Shown: positions 37,101 through 46,431, numbered from the stretch's first letter. The stretch is DNA of 64,000 bases from Owenia fusiformis (GCA_903813345.2 CAIIXF020000004.1:11616196-11680195), one strand, 5' to 3'. The notes: generated by a model not told the origin, from the letters alone. Numbers and translations are program-made.

Positions 37101-38316
37101 TGTCTATCTCATGCTGAACCTTGTCTGTCCGACCAATGTCAAACTTGGACTGGGCAAAGAGGTCTGCATTATTTTGTAGAAATGTCTTCAACAACACCTT
37201 CTCAGTTGAGGTCAAAGATTTTCCACTTTCAGAAAACAAGTCCTGTAAGTGGTCAGGGAAACAGTTCGAGTCTGTAACATTCTCACTGGGAACGAAGTCA
37301 ACATTTTCTTGTATAGGGAGTGAATCAGGTTCACTTCCTTCAGCAATAACACCGAGGCGAATTGGGTCAGGGTCCTTCAATAGCATTTCAGGGCAAATAA
37401 CAGGGTCAACCGGGTCAAAGGTCAATGGAGTTGCTTTCTGCAACTCATTCAAGTGGTCGACAGCCATTAAATCAACAAAATCATCGCTGCTATTATTCAG
37501 GGGAACATCAGCCTCAGGTGTTTGACAAGGGTCTGGACTAGGGAAAATAGAGTTCACTTCACATTGTTTCTCTGACACATCCTCTGGGAATGGGGGCAAT
37601 GGATCATAGATGGGTTCCCCAGAGGCAATTGTCATGTTTCTATACAAAATCATGGGCTGGAGGCCAAGATTGGCAATCCTTATGGGAATAAAGGGGTTAC
37701 GGGGACTAACCACAGCTTTAGCCACCATGAGATTATTTAAACTGGGGCTTGGATTTGCACTTTGGGAGACGAGTAATGGAGTGTCTCCCCATTCACATTC
37801 AGTCCGTCCAGGGACGATCATTTCACTGTTGGGCGGCACTGTGATGGTTTCCTCCATCAACAGTTTGCAAGAGGGGGACAAGGTGTTTTCAAAGACACAT
37901 TCAAAAATATCCCCATTTAACTTCAAAGTTCCCTCTTTCACATTCATTATCCCACAATTTTCCTCCAAAAAGTCAAATCCCAAGATAGCTGAGCAGGACA
38001 GTTTACTGACAAGAAAGAGATGTGAAAATATGGTGTCACCAATTTTGAATTCTTGCTTTACTCTCCCCAGAATTGAAGATTGGCTTCCATCAGCCAGGGT
38101 AACACTTGAGCCTAGTGGGTTTTTGGCAGGGACATTAAAACTATGTCCTAAACATTTTGCAGTCTGTTCAGAAAGTAAACTCACTTGAGCACCAGAGTCA
38201 ATTAAAGCTGGGATGGAAAGACATGGGAAATTCAATTCAAGGCAGAGGCCATTGTAGCCACTTTGGATTTTAAAACTGGTGGGCCTTTGTGGCTGGGATG
38301 CTGAATCGAGGCCCAC
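34147..38316 (-). CDS. Pol of the Ty3 element (protease, RT, RNase H, integrase)
   Basis: 1389 codons counted from a GTG at 38316; the frame is open back to a TAA at 38346-38348 and has no ATG before about residue 124, so it is expressed as a Gag-Pol fusion by -1 frameshifting. Aspartic protease: DSGA at 40-43, ILGFDFL at 111-117. Reverse transcriptase: about 400-600, catalytic YLDD 563-566. RNase H: D712, E753, D778, D821. Integrase: zinc domain H989, H996, C1026, C1029; catalytic D1058, D1118, E1154 with the 35-residue spacing; GPF of the GPY/F module at 1300-1302. No chromodomain seen. All catalytic residues are present, so it looks functional. Confidence 0.97.
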   Translation of the reverse strand: MGLDSASQPQRPTSFKIQSGYNGLCLELNFPCLSIPALIDSGAQVSLLSEQTAKCLGHSFNVPAKNPLGSSVTLADGSQSSILGRVKQEFKIGDTIFSHLFLVSKLSCSAILGFDFLEENCGIMNVKEGTLKLNGDIFECVFENTLSPSCKLLMEETITVPPNSEMIVPGRTECEWGDTPLLVSQSANPSPSLNNLMVAKAVVSPRNPFIPIRIANLGLQPMILYRNMTIASGEPIYDPLPPFPEDVSEKQCEVNSIFPSPDPCQTPEADVPLNNSSDDFVDLMAVDHLNELQKATPLTFDPVDPVICPEMLLKDPDPIRLGVIAEGSEPDSLPIQENVDFVPSENVTDSNCFPDHLQDLFSESGKSLTSTEKVLLKTFLQNNADLFAQSKFDIGRTDKVQHEIDTRDAKPIRQPPRRLPYSKEREGRQIVEELLEKGIARPSNGPWASPIVLVPKKDGSLRFCVDYRQLNQVTVKDAYPLPRIDDTLDSLKGSKYFSTLDLASGYWQVAMNDADSAKTAFSTKWGLYEFTVMPFGLSNAPATFQRLMNVVLSGLNTDCCLVYLDDIIIFSSTVEEHLDRLSKVFEKLRDANLKLSPKKCHLFQSEVCYLGHVVSERGISIDPDKFAAVRDWSTPKTVRQVRAFLGHCSYYRKFIPNFAGISEPLVRLTDKGAVFRWTTPCGEAFEELKRLFLNAATLDYPDVTKPLILDTDASACRSGAVLSQIVDGEERVVQNFSKTHSKCERNYCATRLELLAIVKAVKHFHHYLYGNPFTIRTDHSALTWLFRFKNPEGQLARWLEYLSQYDFTISHRAGRKHLNADALSRVPCIDCRYCDRQVALGRTPPLSSQTDEDSNDGPVINRVSFDIDLISTPSVRIVSPGTDRSDDCSNPVSYCHWAPNLTEQGIKDVLLQDPEMSKLFTWLEEGKRPDWQTISDRSPLLKQYWSQWDRYKLENGVIYRKWVHSDTNLVEWQILVPKSLRSQVLTHLHNSLDTGHLGVAKTINRLRPRYYWVGFKGDVAKWVAECKECQRRKNPGTRAKAPMKQYNVGAPLERIGIDILGPLPQSEEGFKYVLVIEDYFTKFPEILPMQNQEAATVANALITEFFCRYGAPLQLHSDQGAQFESRLFQEVCRIFEINKTRTTPYHPQSDGLVERANRTIESMLAKLVSSHHRDWPQFLPFVASALRSAVHETTKFAPSELMFGRRPHIAADLVLGRPPPSYNNVPQDSAATTYCQNLKERLVVVHETARNHISLSSNNQKRQNDLKANLAEYHENDLVWLHIPLAKTGQTPKFANHWHGPFKVLLKLDDLRYMLEIKGKEKVVHSNRLKPFLGEKPPEFHSNIPPSTPKEDSQTIAQGPSTPDRNKRPSRQAKVPSWLDGYEVYSITC

Positions 38317-38340
38317 CGACTCAGCACATTCTAGTTTCCC
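38278..38340 (-). promoter_or_regulatory. -1 ribosomal frameshift signal at gag-pol junction
   Basis: Slippery heptamer G GGA AAC (gag frame) at 38334-38340, directly before the gag TAG (38331-38333). After an 8-nt spacer, GCTGA (38321-38325) can pair with TCAGC (38300-38304), and GGTGGGCCT (38309-38317) with AGGCCCACC (38278-38286), in pseudoknot order. The pol frame opens only two codons upstream of the slip codons (TAA at 38346-38348), so the shift must happen here. Confidence 0.85.
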
Positions 38341-41156
38341 GACTTAGATGGGGACTTGGCCTTCAGGGCAGGGCAGTCTGAGACTCTGTGGCCATCTTCG
38401 CCACATTTGAAACAGACACGGGCTCCAGGGACTTTTGAATTGGGATGTCTGTGCAGGCAATCAAAAATACTGTGTTCCCGAGTATCACATATTTTGCAAT
38501 AAACAGTACGTCGGGGTTTTGAAGTAGGATGCCTGGCTACATTGGCCTTAATAGTCTCAGAGAGGGATTGGAGAGTTTCCATCTGGGACTTCTGACTCTC
38601 CAACAATTTGGAGAACTCGGAAATCAAACCAGATGGGGACTCAGTGGGCAGGGGTTGGACAGGTGTTTTGGCAACTCGGAGTTCGGGGTCAGTCGTGACT
38701 TGTAACCGCTGCTTACGTCCCTTGAAAAAGGATTCGTATTGCAGGGCCATGGTCAGGGCTTCATTAAGCGACTTGGGGCTTGAAAAGGACAGTTTGGCCT
38801 CCAAGTCAACATCATTCAGGGAATCGATGAAGGCCTGTTTGGCCTGATTTTCTATTCCCGATTTTGGCATTCCCATATTGCCATATGCCTTACGAGAGAG
38901 CTTGCGAATATCATGAGCCAGCTTCTCAAGGGGTTCATTTGGTTGTCGGAGCCTGTGTTTCAATAGGGCCCTGGCATTATCACTTTGCTGAGGTGGCTCA
39001 TAATTCATTTGCAGGGCATTGATGATAGAGTCGAGGCTTGGATCTACCTCATCTTCAATATCATCAAGAATGTTTGCAGCCTCACCCTCCAGGCTTCTAA
39101 TTAAGTAAATTGCAGCCTGGCTGTTGTCCCACCCGTTGTTGCGTGCCACTAATCTAAATTGGGTAAGAAATGCAGACAAGCTACATTTCCCATCAAATTT
39201 AGGAGGCTTCATTCCCCGAACCTTTTTAGGTTTAGGAGCAGGATCATATACTGAAACTTTGGACACACTCTCCCCAGAAGAAGTATCCCATAACTTAGGA
39301 AGCGCAGTGGACCGCTTCTTGAGTTTCTTGGCCCTAAGTAGGGAATCTGCCTTACCCCAGGGGTCACTGAGAATGTTGGACTGTGCTGTTTCGTAAACGT
39401 CAGAAGGTGCAGTCTCATAATGAGAGGACCGGCAAGGAGGTAAGTTTCGTTTGGGTTTACTTCTGGGACGAGAATCATAATGGGGAGTATGGAGGCTTCT
39501 GTTCAAGGACCGCTGCTCTAACACCCAAGACATGGTATCAGATCCCTTCCCATAAGAAAGTTGACTCCCCTCTGAACCCCTCTTAAATGGACTTGGACCC
39601 TTCCTTTTGACATGTCTTACAGAGGGCTTAGAAGCTGAAACTTGGGAGTAATCGGCCCATAAATCATCATGATGCTGGGGATGCAGAGGAGCTGATAAGA
39701 GCTCACTCAATACATGCTGGTTTGCAGAATTTCTGGGTGGTTGTGGTGCTTGAAACCGCTCAACCCATGGATTACCCCTCCCAGGAATACATTGGCTTGT
39801 GGGGAATTGAGAAGGATCGCCCCTTGAATAATTTCTTCCAGGATGCAATGGACTTAGGGGAGCTCGTGAGAGCTCGCCCCTGGCATGTTCCCTCCCCTTG
39901 TGCCTTGGATGTAGGGGAGCCCTGTGGGACTCCCTCCTTGGGTATACTTCCCCATGAAGTAAAGGGCTTGGGAAAGCTCGGGAAAGCTCACCCCTTGCAA
40001 ATTCCCCAACAGAATGCCTTTGGCTAGGGGGAGCTCTAGAGAGCTCACCCCTGGCGTTGCTTCCCTCATGGTATATTGGGCTTGGGGGAGCTCGGGAAAG
40101 CTCACCCCTGGGATATATTTCCCCATGATGTAATGGGCTTGGGGGAGCTTGGGAGAGCTCACCCTCTGCAAACTCCCCAACAAAGTGCCTTTGGCTAGAG
40201 TGAGCTCTAGAGAGCTCACCCCTGGCGTTGCCTTCCCCAGGGTAAATTGGGCTTGGGGGAGCTCGGGAGAGCTCGCCCCTGGGATATATTTCCCCACGAT
40301 GTAATGGGCTTGGGGGAGCTTGGGAGAGCTCGGCCCCTGCAAAATCCCCAACAGAATGCCTTTGGCTAGGGGGAGCTCTAGAGAGCTCACCCCTGGCAAT
40401 GTTTCCCTCATGGTATATTGGGCTTGGGGGAGCTCGGGAAAACTCGCCCCTGGGATATATTTCCCCACGATGTAATGGGCTTGGGGGAGCTTGGGAGAGC
40501 TCATCCCCTGCAAATTCCCCAACAAAGTGCCTTTGGCTAGAGGGAGCTCTAGAGAGCTCACCCCTGGCGTTGCCTTCCCCAGGGTATAATGGGCTTGGGG
40601 GAGCTTGGGAGAGCTCACCCCTGGGATATATTTCCCCATGACGTAATGGGCTTGGGGGAGCGTTGGGAGGCTCACCCCTTGCATAGTCCCTCCCAGGCTT
40701 AGTCAGCATTGAAGGAGGAGCTTGGGAAGGCTCTCCCCATGCTGAATTTTCCCAAGCAGGCGTAGAAAAAGGATTATACCCTGAATGAATAGGGGGGCAA
40801 TATTTTGAAGGACTTTGCCAAAGCGTTTGATCGGGTTCAATTTTAAATTTATTTATGTAGCCACTAGGTGAGGCAGATCTTGGTGGCTTTGGCGATACAC
40901 CAGGCATCGAACGCTGGGCTGTGCGCTCAGAGTGCCTGGAAGTATCTGGTAAGGGTAAGGTGTCTGCCATGGCAAATTTCATGTCCTGGTCATCAAGGGC
41001 ACGATGACCTGGGACAATTTCAGGGTCATTAAATGAACAGTCTGACCTAGACGTGGGCAATGGGGCTTGTTGGGCAGCAGAGGAAATACTCATAGTGACT
41101 GTTTTGTAATTGGGCATGTATTTGTGCTGAAAATTGGTAATGTTAGAAACAAACAA
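38331..41156 (-). CDS. Gag of the Ty3 element
   Basis: 941 aa. The N-terminal half (plus-strand 39840-40690) is made of tandem proline-rich repeats of about 19-20 residues of type GELSRAPPSP, alternating in higher-order triplets. The capsid-like helical region lies around residues 640-800 (MKPPKFDGKCSLSAFLTQF onward), as in retrotransposon gag families. Two CX2CX4HX4C zinc knuckles start at about residues 887 and 915 and would bind the RNA. The repeat domain makes it much longer than a usual Ty3 Gag. The ORF ends TCG GGA AAC TAG, where the frameshift signal lies. Its start is the first ATG, 75 nt after the primer-binding site. Confidence 0.95.
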   Translation of the reverse strand: MFVSNITNFQHKYMPNYKTVTMSISSAAQQAPLPTSRSDCSFNDPEIVPGHRALDDQDMKFAMADTLPLPDTSRHSERTAQRSMPGVSPKPPRSASPSGYINKFKIEPDQTLWQSPSKYCPPIHSGYNPFSTPAWENSAWGEPSQAPPSMLTKPGRDYARGEPPNAPPSPLRHGEIYPRGELSQAPPSPLYPGEGNARGELSRAPSSQRHFVGEFAGDELSQAPPSPLHRGEIYPRGEFSRAPPSPIYHEGNIARGELSRAPPSQRHSVGDFAGAELSQAPPSPLHRGEIYPRGELSRAPPSPIYPGEGNARGELSRAHSSQRHFVGEFAEGELSQAPPSPLHHGEIYPRGELSRAPPSPIYHEGSNARGELSRAPPSQRHSVGEFARGELSRAFPSPLLHGEVYPRRESHRAPLHPRHKGREHARGELSRAPLSPLHPGRNYSRGDPSQFPTSQCIPGRGNPWVERFQAPQPPRNSANQHVLSELLSAPLHPQHHDDLWADYSQVSASKPSVRHVKRKGPSPFKRGSEGSQLSYGKGSDTMSWVLEQRSLNRSLHTPHYDSRPRSKPKRNLPPCRSSHYETAPSDVYETAQSNILSDPWGKADSLLRAKKLKKRSTALPKLWDTSSGESVSKVSVYDPAPKPKKVRGMKPPKFDGKCSLSAFLTQFRLVARNNGWDNSQAAIYLIRSLEGEAANILDDIEDEVDPSLDSIINALQMNYEPPQQSDNARALLKHRLRQPNEPLEKLAHDIRKLSRKAYGNMGMPKSGIENQAKQAFIDSLNDVDLEAKLSFSSPKSLNEALTMALQYESFFKGRKQRLQVTTDPELRVAKTPVQPLPTESPSGLISEFSKLLESQKSQMETLQSLSETIKANVARHPTSKPRRTVYCKICDTREHSIFDCLHRHPNSKVPGARVCFKCGEDGHRVSDCPALKAKSPSKSGN

Positions 41157-41231
41157 ACAAAGCTAAAAGTTAACACTAAATAAAAATAAAGTTTGAGGCA
41201 TGTGTCAACACTTTCAAAGTATTATATACCA

Positions 41232-41244
41232 CCGCTTGGCACCA
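41232..41244 (-). promoter_or_regulatory. Primer-binding site of the Ty3 element
   Basis: Two bases after the 5' LTR the element strand reads TGGTGCCAAGCGG. The leading TGG pairs with the CCA end of a tRNA. I cannot name the tRNA without a search. Confidence 0.7.
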
Positions 41245-41246
41245 TT

Positions 41247-42533
41247 TGTAAGGACCCTGGGGTAATAGTTAAATAATAACAAAGGGGAAGTTTAACTAAA
41301 AAACAAAATCAGGGCCGTCAGTTAATGGCGGAAATAAATAATTAACAGTTGGTAGTGTGACCAGTAAATATGGGGGCAAATGAAATAAATACAACAACAA
41401 TGAATGGTAGCGTGGAAATTTGGAAAGCAAATTGGAATAAGTAAATTTAAATAAATGGTAGCGTGAACGTGGAATTATATGAAAGGGAACTAAAGTTTAA
41501 TGAATATGAGGTGTACTGATAAATACAAATGTGTGATACTATATTACAAAACGAGAAACAAATAAAATAAAGTTTCAAATCAATCTATTGTAAATTAAAT
41601 CTCAAAGATAATAAACACAAATACAATGTTACAAATGAGGTTTGTTGGCACTAGAATATGTTAGTCTGGCTTACCCACTGTTCTGGTTCTCTCTGGTCAG
41701 ACATCATAGCAAGACGGCAAAACAGCAATTTATTCCCAAGTGTTGATTTCAAGTTAAATTCAAATAAGCTAAATGTTAAAAGTAGGAAGATAAGTATAAA
41801 CGTTCAAGTGACTGTCAAAGGCGTACAATGATGACCAAAGGAACCAGACAGAATATATACGATGGGCAACCAGATTACCATAGTCTAGTGTAGTACCTGA
41901 CCATTCAGCCAGACACTAAACAAAGGGATGATTATTCTAACTAGGGATAATCTACAAATCATCCCTTTGATCCAACGGGATAATCTAAAACTAATTACTA
42001 CTTGGTACTATTCTACAAACTACAACTAATCGTCTATTCAGAGAGTCTGAATAGAGTCGTCTGGGAAAGTAAGTTCGAAGTAATAAAATTGCGTGCGCAC
42101 CTGTACTGAGTGTACAGGTCGCTTGAAAATGGATTAAAATGACAAACTTACTGAATGCGAAAAGTAAAACGAAATTATTAATTTAATCAATAGCAATAAA
42201 ATAAAAAGTGAAATGACAATCGACAACAAGTGTCTACATAAAATACAAGTTGAATAAAAGTTACAAAATAATGATTGAAAGATACAAAATACGGAAAAGA
42301 CCATGCCGGAAATACTGGAAAAGTAAAATACTTAATTCGCCATTTCCAACATGGCCGTCAAAACAAAGTAAATCTAAATATTTGAAATATGAGAGTAAAA
42401 AGGCAAATATAAGGTAAATATGTACACTAAACTACAACTTACTAACTTAAAATATAAACGGAGGGGTTAAATATGACGCCCGGCGATCGGAAAAGACCAA
42501 GGGTTTACCACCTTTTGATCGCCGGTCGTCACA
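41247..42533 (-). repeat. 5' LTR of Ty3 element (element orientation)
   Basis: 1287 bp; begins (element strand) TGTGACGACCGG and ends CCTTACA. It would carry the promoter; I could not single out a TATA box with confidence in this AT-rich sequence. Confidence 0.95.
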
Positions 42534-42624
42534 AATATAACCAACCATTCATTCAATAGGTTTCTTATACACCGACTTATATGAATAAGAATCATTAAAG
42601 GAATAATTGCTTTAAATGTTAACG

Positions 42625-42697
42625 CAGAGTCATCCATAGAACCAAGTCTTGCTGGGGAAAATATATCTTCAGCATTCTCATGTTTTCCCCATTGATT
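42625..42697 (-). pseudogene. Relic of the last exon of the choline-phosphate cytidylyltransferase gene
   Basis: Read on the minus strand, it aligns with the functional last exon at 61944-62084: AATCAATGG, CCAGCAAG, GG TTC.ATGGATGACTC are shared, and similarity runs a little into the preceding intron. The splice acceptor CAG has become CAA (change at 42698) and the central part is altered. So the gene, or its 3' part, was once duplicated about 20 kb away, or an exon fragment was transposed. Confidence 0.65.
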
Positions 42698-42975
42698 TTG
42701 AAATGAAAAATATATATATCTGCTTAAAATGCATGATGTCTGCTTATGTTTTCGAAACCCAAAACCCTTAAAATAATAAATTCATAGCTATAGTCGTTAA
42801 CCTTTTAATCATTCATGTTAAAGTATAAAATTGCATCTGCTCGTCACGTCAACATGGAGGTGTCTTGATAATTGACGTCATGGATAAGGGGGATTTTCTT
42901 AACACGTTAATCAATATTAAATGAAACTTCGACAATAAAGATGAGATACCCCCTGAGTTGTTAACAGCCGTGAAC

Positions 42976-43171
42976 CAAGGAGGATTGGCTCCCAGAATGC
43001 AACATCAATATTTTCGTCATATGTGGTATCGTGACGTTTTACCTTATTTACACGTGACATGCAGTTCCGCGTTTTTAAAACCTGTCGCGTGCGTGTAAAT
43101 AAGGTTAAGGTCACGCTACCATGTATGGGGAAGAACATCGATGTTGCATTCTGGGAGCCAATCCTCCCTTG
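42976..43171. mobile_element. hAT-like MITE with 8-bp duplication CCGTGAAC
   Basis: 196 bp with about 31-bp TIRs starting CAAGGAGGATTGGCTCC, flanked by CCGTGAAC at 42968-42975 and 43172-43179. The 8-bp duplication is typical of hAT-type transposition. A single end of the same family appears at about 59081-59110. Confidence 0.85.
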
Positions 43172-43194
43172 CCGTGAACATCGAATTGTTCACT

Positions 43195-43595
43195 CTACAG
43201 TCTGTTACACTGCTTCAAAGACAAGCAGTTGAACCTGAAAAATAAGAAATCTATAAACCATTGTGCCATAATATATAGAAAAATATATTCATATTGCACA
43301 CGAATGACATTTGTATATTTCAGATTATTTAGTGTTAAGTGCAATAAGCCTGTGCCCTCTTGTAATTTGAGGTCTGTCCGCCATGTTATTTTTTTGAAAA
43401 TTAACATGGTAGAGAAGCATCAAAATATAAGAGGTTACAGACTTTATGAGCCAATTAACAAGCAATCCAACATATACAAATGTCTTTTGTGTGCAATATG
43501 AATATATTTTTCTATATATTATTGCACAATATTATTTAGATTTCTTATGTTTCAGGTTTAAATGCTTGCCTTTGAAGCAGTGTTACAGACTGTAG
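43195..43595. mobile_element. Foldback-type MITE with CTACAGTCTG termini
   Basis: 401 bp. The arms (about 43195-43315 and 43470-43595) are inverted complements, CTACAGTCTGTTACACTGC to CAGTGTTACAGACTGTAG. The loop holds no gene. I could not define a target duplication. Confidence 0.75.
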
Positions 43596-43993
43596 GGCAA
43601 ATTCAAGGATTTTTTTACTAGATTGACTCATCAAGGTCTGGCTTATTGCCAATTTTGACAGATCTTTTAAAAAATTGGAAAATGGAACATGTGAATGAGC
43701 TGCCTGTTGGTAGTCTATAGATGTTCAAATGTATTAAATCATTCAGGTGTTTTTTTTTTGTTTTTTTCCTCTTTCGATAAAGGGCAATATTCATTACGAA
43801 TTATAATTACACCGTCTGGATTATAAGGGAGAAATGTATATTTGTTATTCTCAATTAATTTAATGTTTTATTTATTTCATTTGATGTCTTTCTTGTGTCG
43901 CTCTTTGAGTTTATTGATTCGGTAGTCATTGCGTTTTATCTTTTTTTTATTTTTATTACTTTTTTATTCATAGAAAACATTTGAAAGCAGTTA
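43596..43993. other. Short intergenic gap, nothing recognised
   Basis: AT-rich with T-runs near 43750 and 43940. No ORF, TIR or RNA gene seen. Confidence 0.4.
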
Positions 43994-44000
43994 CATTAAC

Positions 44001-44537
44001 CATGGGCTTTCAACTAGAAGGGTAGGCAACTTCCCATATTTCATACATAAACATTGCCATGTGTTTTCAAAATTGGAGAATGTACACATTCCAAGAAAAT
44101 CTTATTTTGTACTTTTTATTGATGATTAAAAGAAATAACTCAAAAATAAAAACATGATCTTCTACATACATCTTGATAATATAATAAAAATTGGAATTCA
44201 TCATAATTATGACAATACAGAAAGTGAACATTCTCCCACAAATTATGTTTTTATTGGAATGTGTTCTTGAATAATTACCCACAATGCAATACTCAAAGAG
44301 AACATCTTGATAACTCTTATTCTTATTGGTCTCTTTTGTTTACTTTTATATGATATTGAATATATTTTATGCTTAAATCATATTAAAAATTGATTTTTAT
44401 TCAAGATAATACTAAAACATATACATTTATCTAATACTTTTTGAAATATTGTCATAAAAGGGAAGCATGTCATTGCTCATTTTGAAGGTCTCATGTTATT
44501 ACATAGAGTTGCATACCCTTCTAGTTGAAAGCCCATG
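44001..44537. mobile_element. TIR element with CATGGGCTTTCAACTAG ends, 7-bp duplication
   Basis: 537 bp with TIRs CATGGGCTTTCAACTAG(AAGGGTA) and complement, flanked by CATTAAC at 43994-44000 and 44538-44544. It contains an AT-rich interior without a transposase. Same TIR and same duplication length as the 30-bp element at 59152-59181. Confidence 0.85.
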
Positions 44538-44544
44538 CATTAAC

Positions 44545-45217
44545 ATATGCAATATTCATAATATCATAGAAATCACACAATTTTCCATCATATTCTTTTT
44601 TAAGGCATCTAACCACACTAGACTAATCTAATCTAGTACCCATAATTTCCCACCTTTTTTCTCTGCCTATTTGCTTATCAATCTTACAATAAGATATTAC
44701 ATTTGCTTTAAATCCTTTTTATCTTATTCAACACAGATATTTTAGTCGCAAAATGTCATAATAAATAGAAGAACTCATGTATGCCTTGTAAATACAGAGT
44801 ACCAGTTTCGATTTTAAAGATTGTTTCTTAGTCTTATAATGAGACATATAGTCTAATATATTAGAATCAAGATTCTGGATACTTCATTGTATAACGTCTA
44901 GAATATATGCTTGTTTATTTAGATATATATTTGACGGATTACATGTACTTACATGCAAATGTATTTTATTCTATTTTTCTGATGTTGTCATAAGAAAGTC
45001 TTATATTTCACAGTTTCGATTTTAGTTTGCGAATTTTGATTGTAAAATTGATAGCTTTCACCATACAAATGAAATAGTGACTAGTACCTCGCATGCTTTC
45101 CTTATTTTTTCTCTATTCATGGTTATTGGTTGACATGTTCATTTTATCAATACGAAAATAGGTGTATTCATATGATTTATTCTAATTCTATGATGACTTA
45201 CCTACTAGAAACCAGAT
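44545..45217. other. 3' flank of the NHL gene
   Basis: AT-rich, presumably 3' UTR and intergenic DNA of the minus-strand NHL gene. No further gene is supported. Confidence 0.4.
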
Positions 45218-46171
45218 CTACGGCTTATATTTCACTATAAATGCTTCAGGTTGAGGCAATTCTCCTATAACAACTATGAAAGGGGGAAGCCCTGTTCCTA
45301 TTAGCAGGTTGTCCTCTGTGTCCATTGCGAGAGACCATGGCCACTTCAACCCATCACTTTCTGACAGTACGTGTCTGATGAAGGTGCCATCGGGTGAGAG
45401 TAATTGCACTCTGTTGTTACCAAAGTCAGCTACTAGGATATTCCCCAGTGTGTCTACACACACACCACGGGGACGATTCAGTGCATTCTTACCCTCACCA
45501 CTGTATGTGAACACTTCCTCACCATGACTGTCTACACATCTGATGATATTAGTGTCACGGTTGGATATTGTGATGTGATCCTGTTTAGTCACAGCTATGA
45601 ATGGGTAGTAACCACTGGTGCATGTCTTGTAGCCTCGGTCGGTCAATCCAGATGGTGTGAACAATCCAGATGGTGTGGTGTGTTCTACCTTCCCAGACTG
45701 CCAGTTGATGAACACTAAGGACCCATTGGTGCCATCCGCAATCACCATCTGACCAATACTATTCACTGCAATAGCTTTAGGTTTGATTGTATCTGGTAAT
45801 GGTATGTCTCGCTTGTGGTCCCCTGATGTGTTAAACACCTGCACAATCCAAGTGTTATCATCTCTCTCACACAGTACTGCCACACCCAGACCATCAGGGC
45901 TTGATATCACTCGATATGGATTACCAGTTGTGTTCAGTGTTTTCATCTCTTTGAGTTGTTTGTTGCAGAGGATTGCTTTATAGTTGTTATACCCTGACAA
46001 CACAATCATCACTATACCAGTAGTACCTGCAGCAGCCAGGGAGTGAATTTGGGGGTAGCCAGAAAACCCTTCTCTTTGTATTGTCTTTGGTTTGTATTTC
46101 CGCAATACTTCTATCTGCTGCTGCTGCTGCTGCCACTGTGTTATAACCGCATCTATATCATCCTTTAATCT
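45218..46171 (-). CDS. 3' terminal exon of an NHL-repeat (TRIM-like) protein
   Basis: The exon starts after a TTTTGCAG acceptor (exon base 46171) and ends at TAG (45218-45220), giving 317 residues. The N-terminal part (LKDDIDAVITQW, then a CAG-encoded run of five or six Gln) looks like the end of a coiled coil. Beta-propeller blades of the NHL type follow; the clearest is LNRPRGVCVDTLGNILVAD with FGNNRVQLLSPDGTFIRHVL, then WPWSLAMDTEDNLLIG. In animals this arrangement is usual in TRIM2/3/71-like proteins, where RING and B-box exons lie upstream; those exons are not visible here, and a LINE sits just upstream in what would be the intron. Role (ubiquitin ligase, RNA binding) is inference from the family. 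Confidence 0.8.
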   Translation of the reverse strand, partial: RLKDDIDAVITQWQQQQQQIEVLRKYKPKTIQREGFSGYPQIHSLAAAGTTGIVMIVLSGYNNYKAILCNKQLKEMKTLNTTGNPYRVISSPDGLGVAVLCERDDNTWIVQVFNTSGDHKRDIPLPDTIKPKAIAVNSIGQMVIADGTNGSLVFINWQSGKVEHTTPSGLFTPSGLTDRGYKTCTSGYYPFIAVTKQDHITISNRDTNIIRCVDSHGEEVFTYSGEGKNALNRPRGVCVDTLGNILVADFGNNRVQLLSPDGTFIRHVLSESDGLKWPWSLAMDTEDNLLIGTGLPPFIVVIGELPQPEAFIVKYKP

Positions 46172-46431
46172 CTGCAAAATAAATATCAAACAATTTGAAG
46201 CAAATATGTGTAATATCTGTCTGTGAAATGTTATGTGTTATGTTTATTATTATATGTTATCAAAAAAGCCATCGATTACTTTGATTTATAAAATGCTATT
46301 TCAAATGAGATAAATGAAATGCACCAGTCATAATAATTCGTTCCAGAAAATATTTTTATTTTTAATTAATTTTATGCATTCAATACTGTAAGTACTATGA
46401 GAAATAGCTAATAAGGTTCCATAGAATCGTT

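Larger units (their letters stand above)
31867..42533 (-). mobile_element. Complete Ty3-type LTR retrotransposon
   Basis: 10,667 bp. Two 1287-bp LTRs (31867-33153, 41247-42533) with TG...CA ends surround gag, pol and a third ORF, all on the minus strand. The order protease, RT, RNase H, integrase is that of Ty3/gypsy elements. It is flanked by AATA (31863-31866 and 42534-42537), a 4-bp target duplication. I noticed one LTR difference (G at 32276, A at 41656), so insertion is recent and it may be active. Confidence 0.97.

Noticed and set aside
39854-40684. 276-codon minus-strand ORF overlapping gag
   Set aside because: Second frame through the gag tandem repeats; no independent support.
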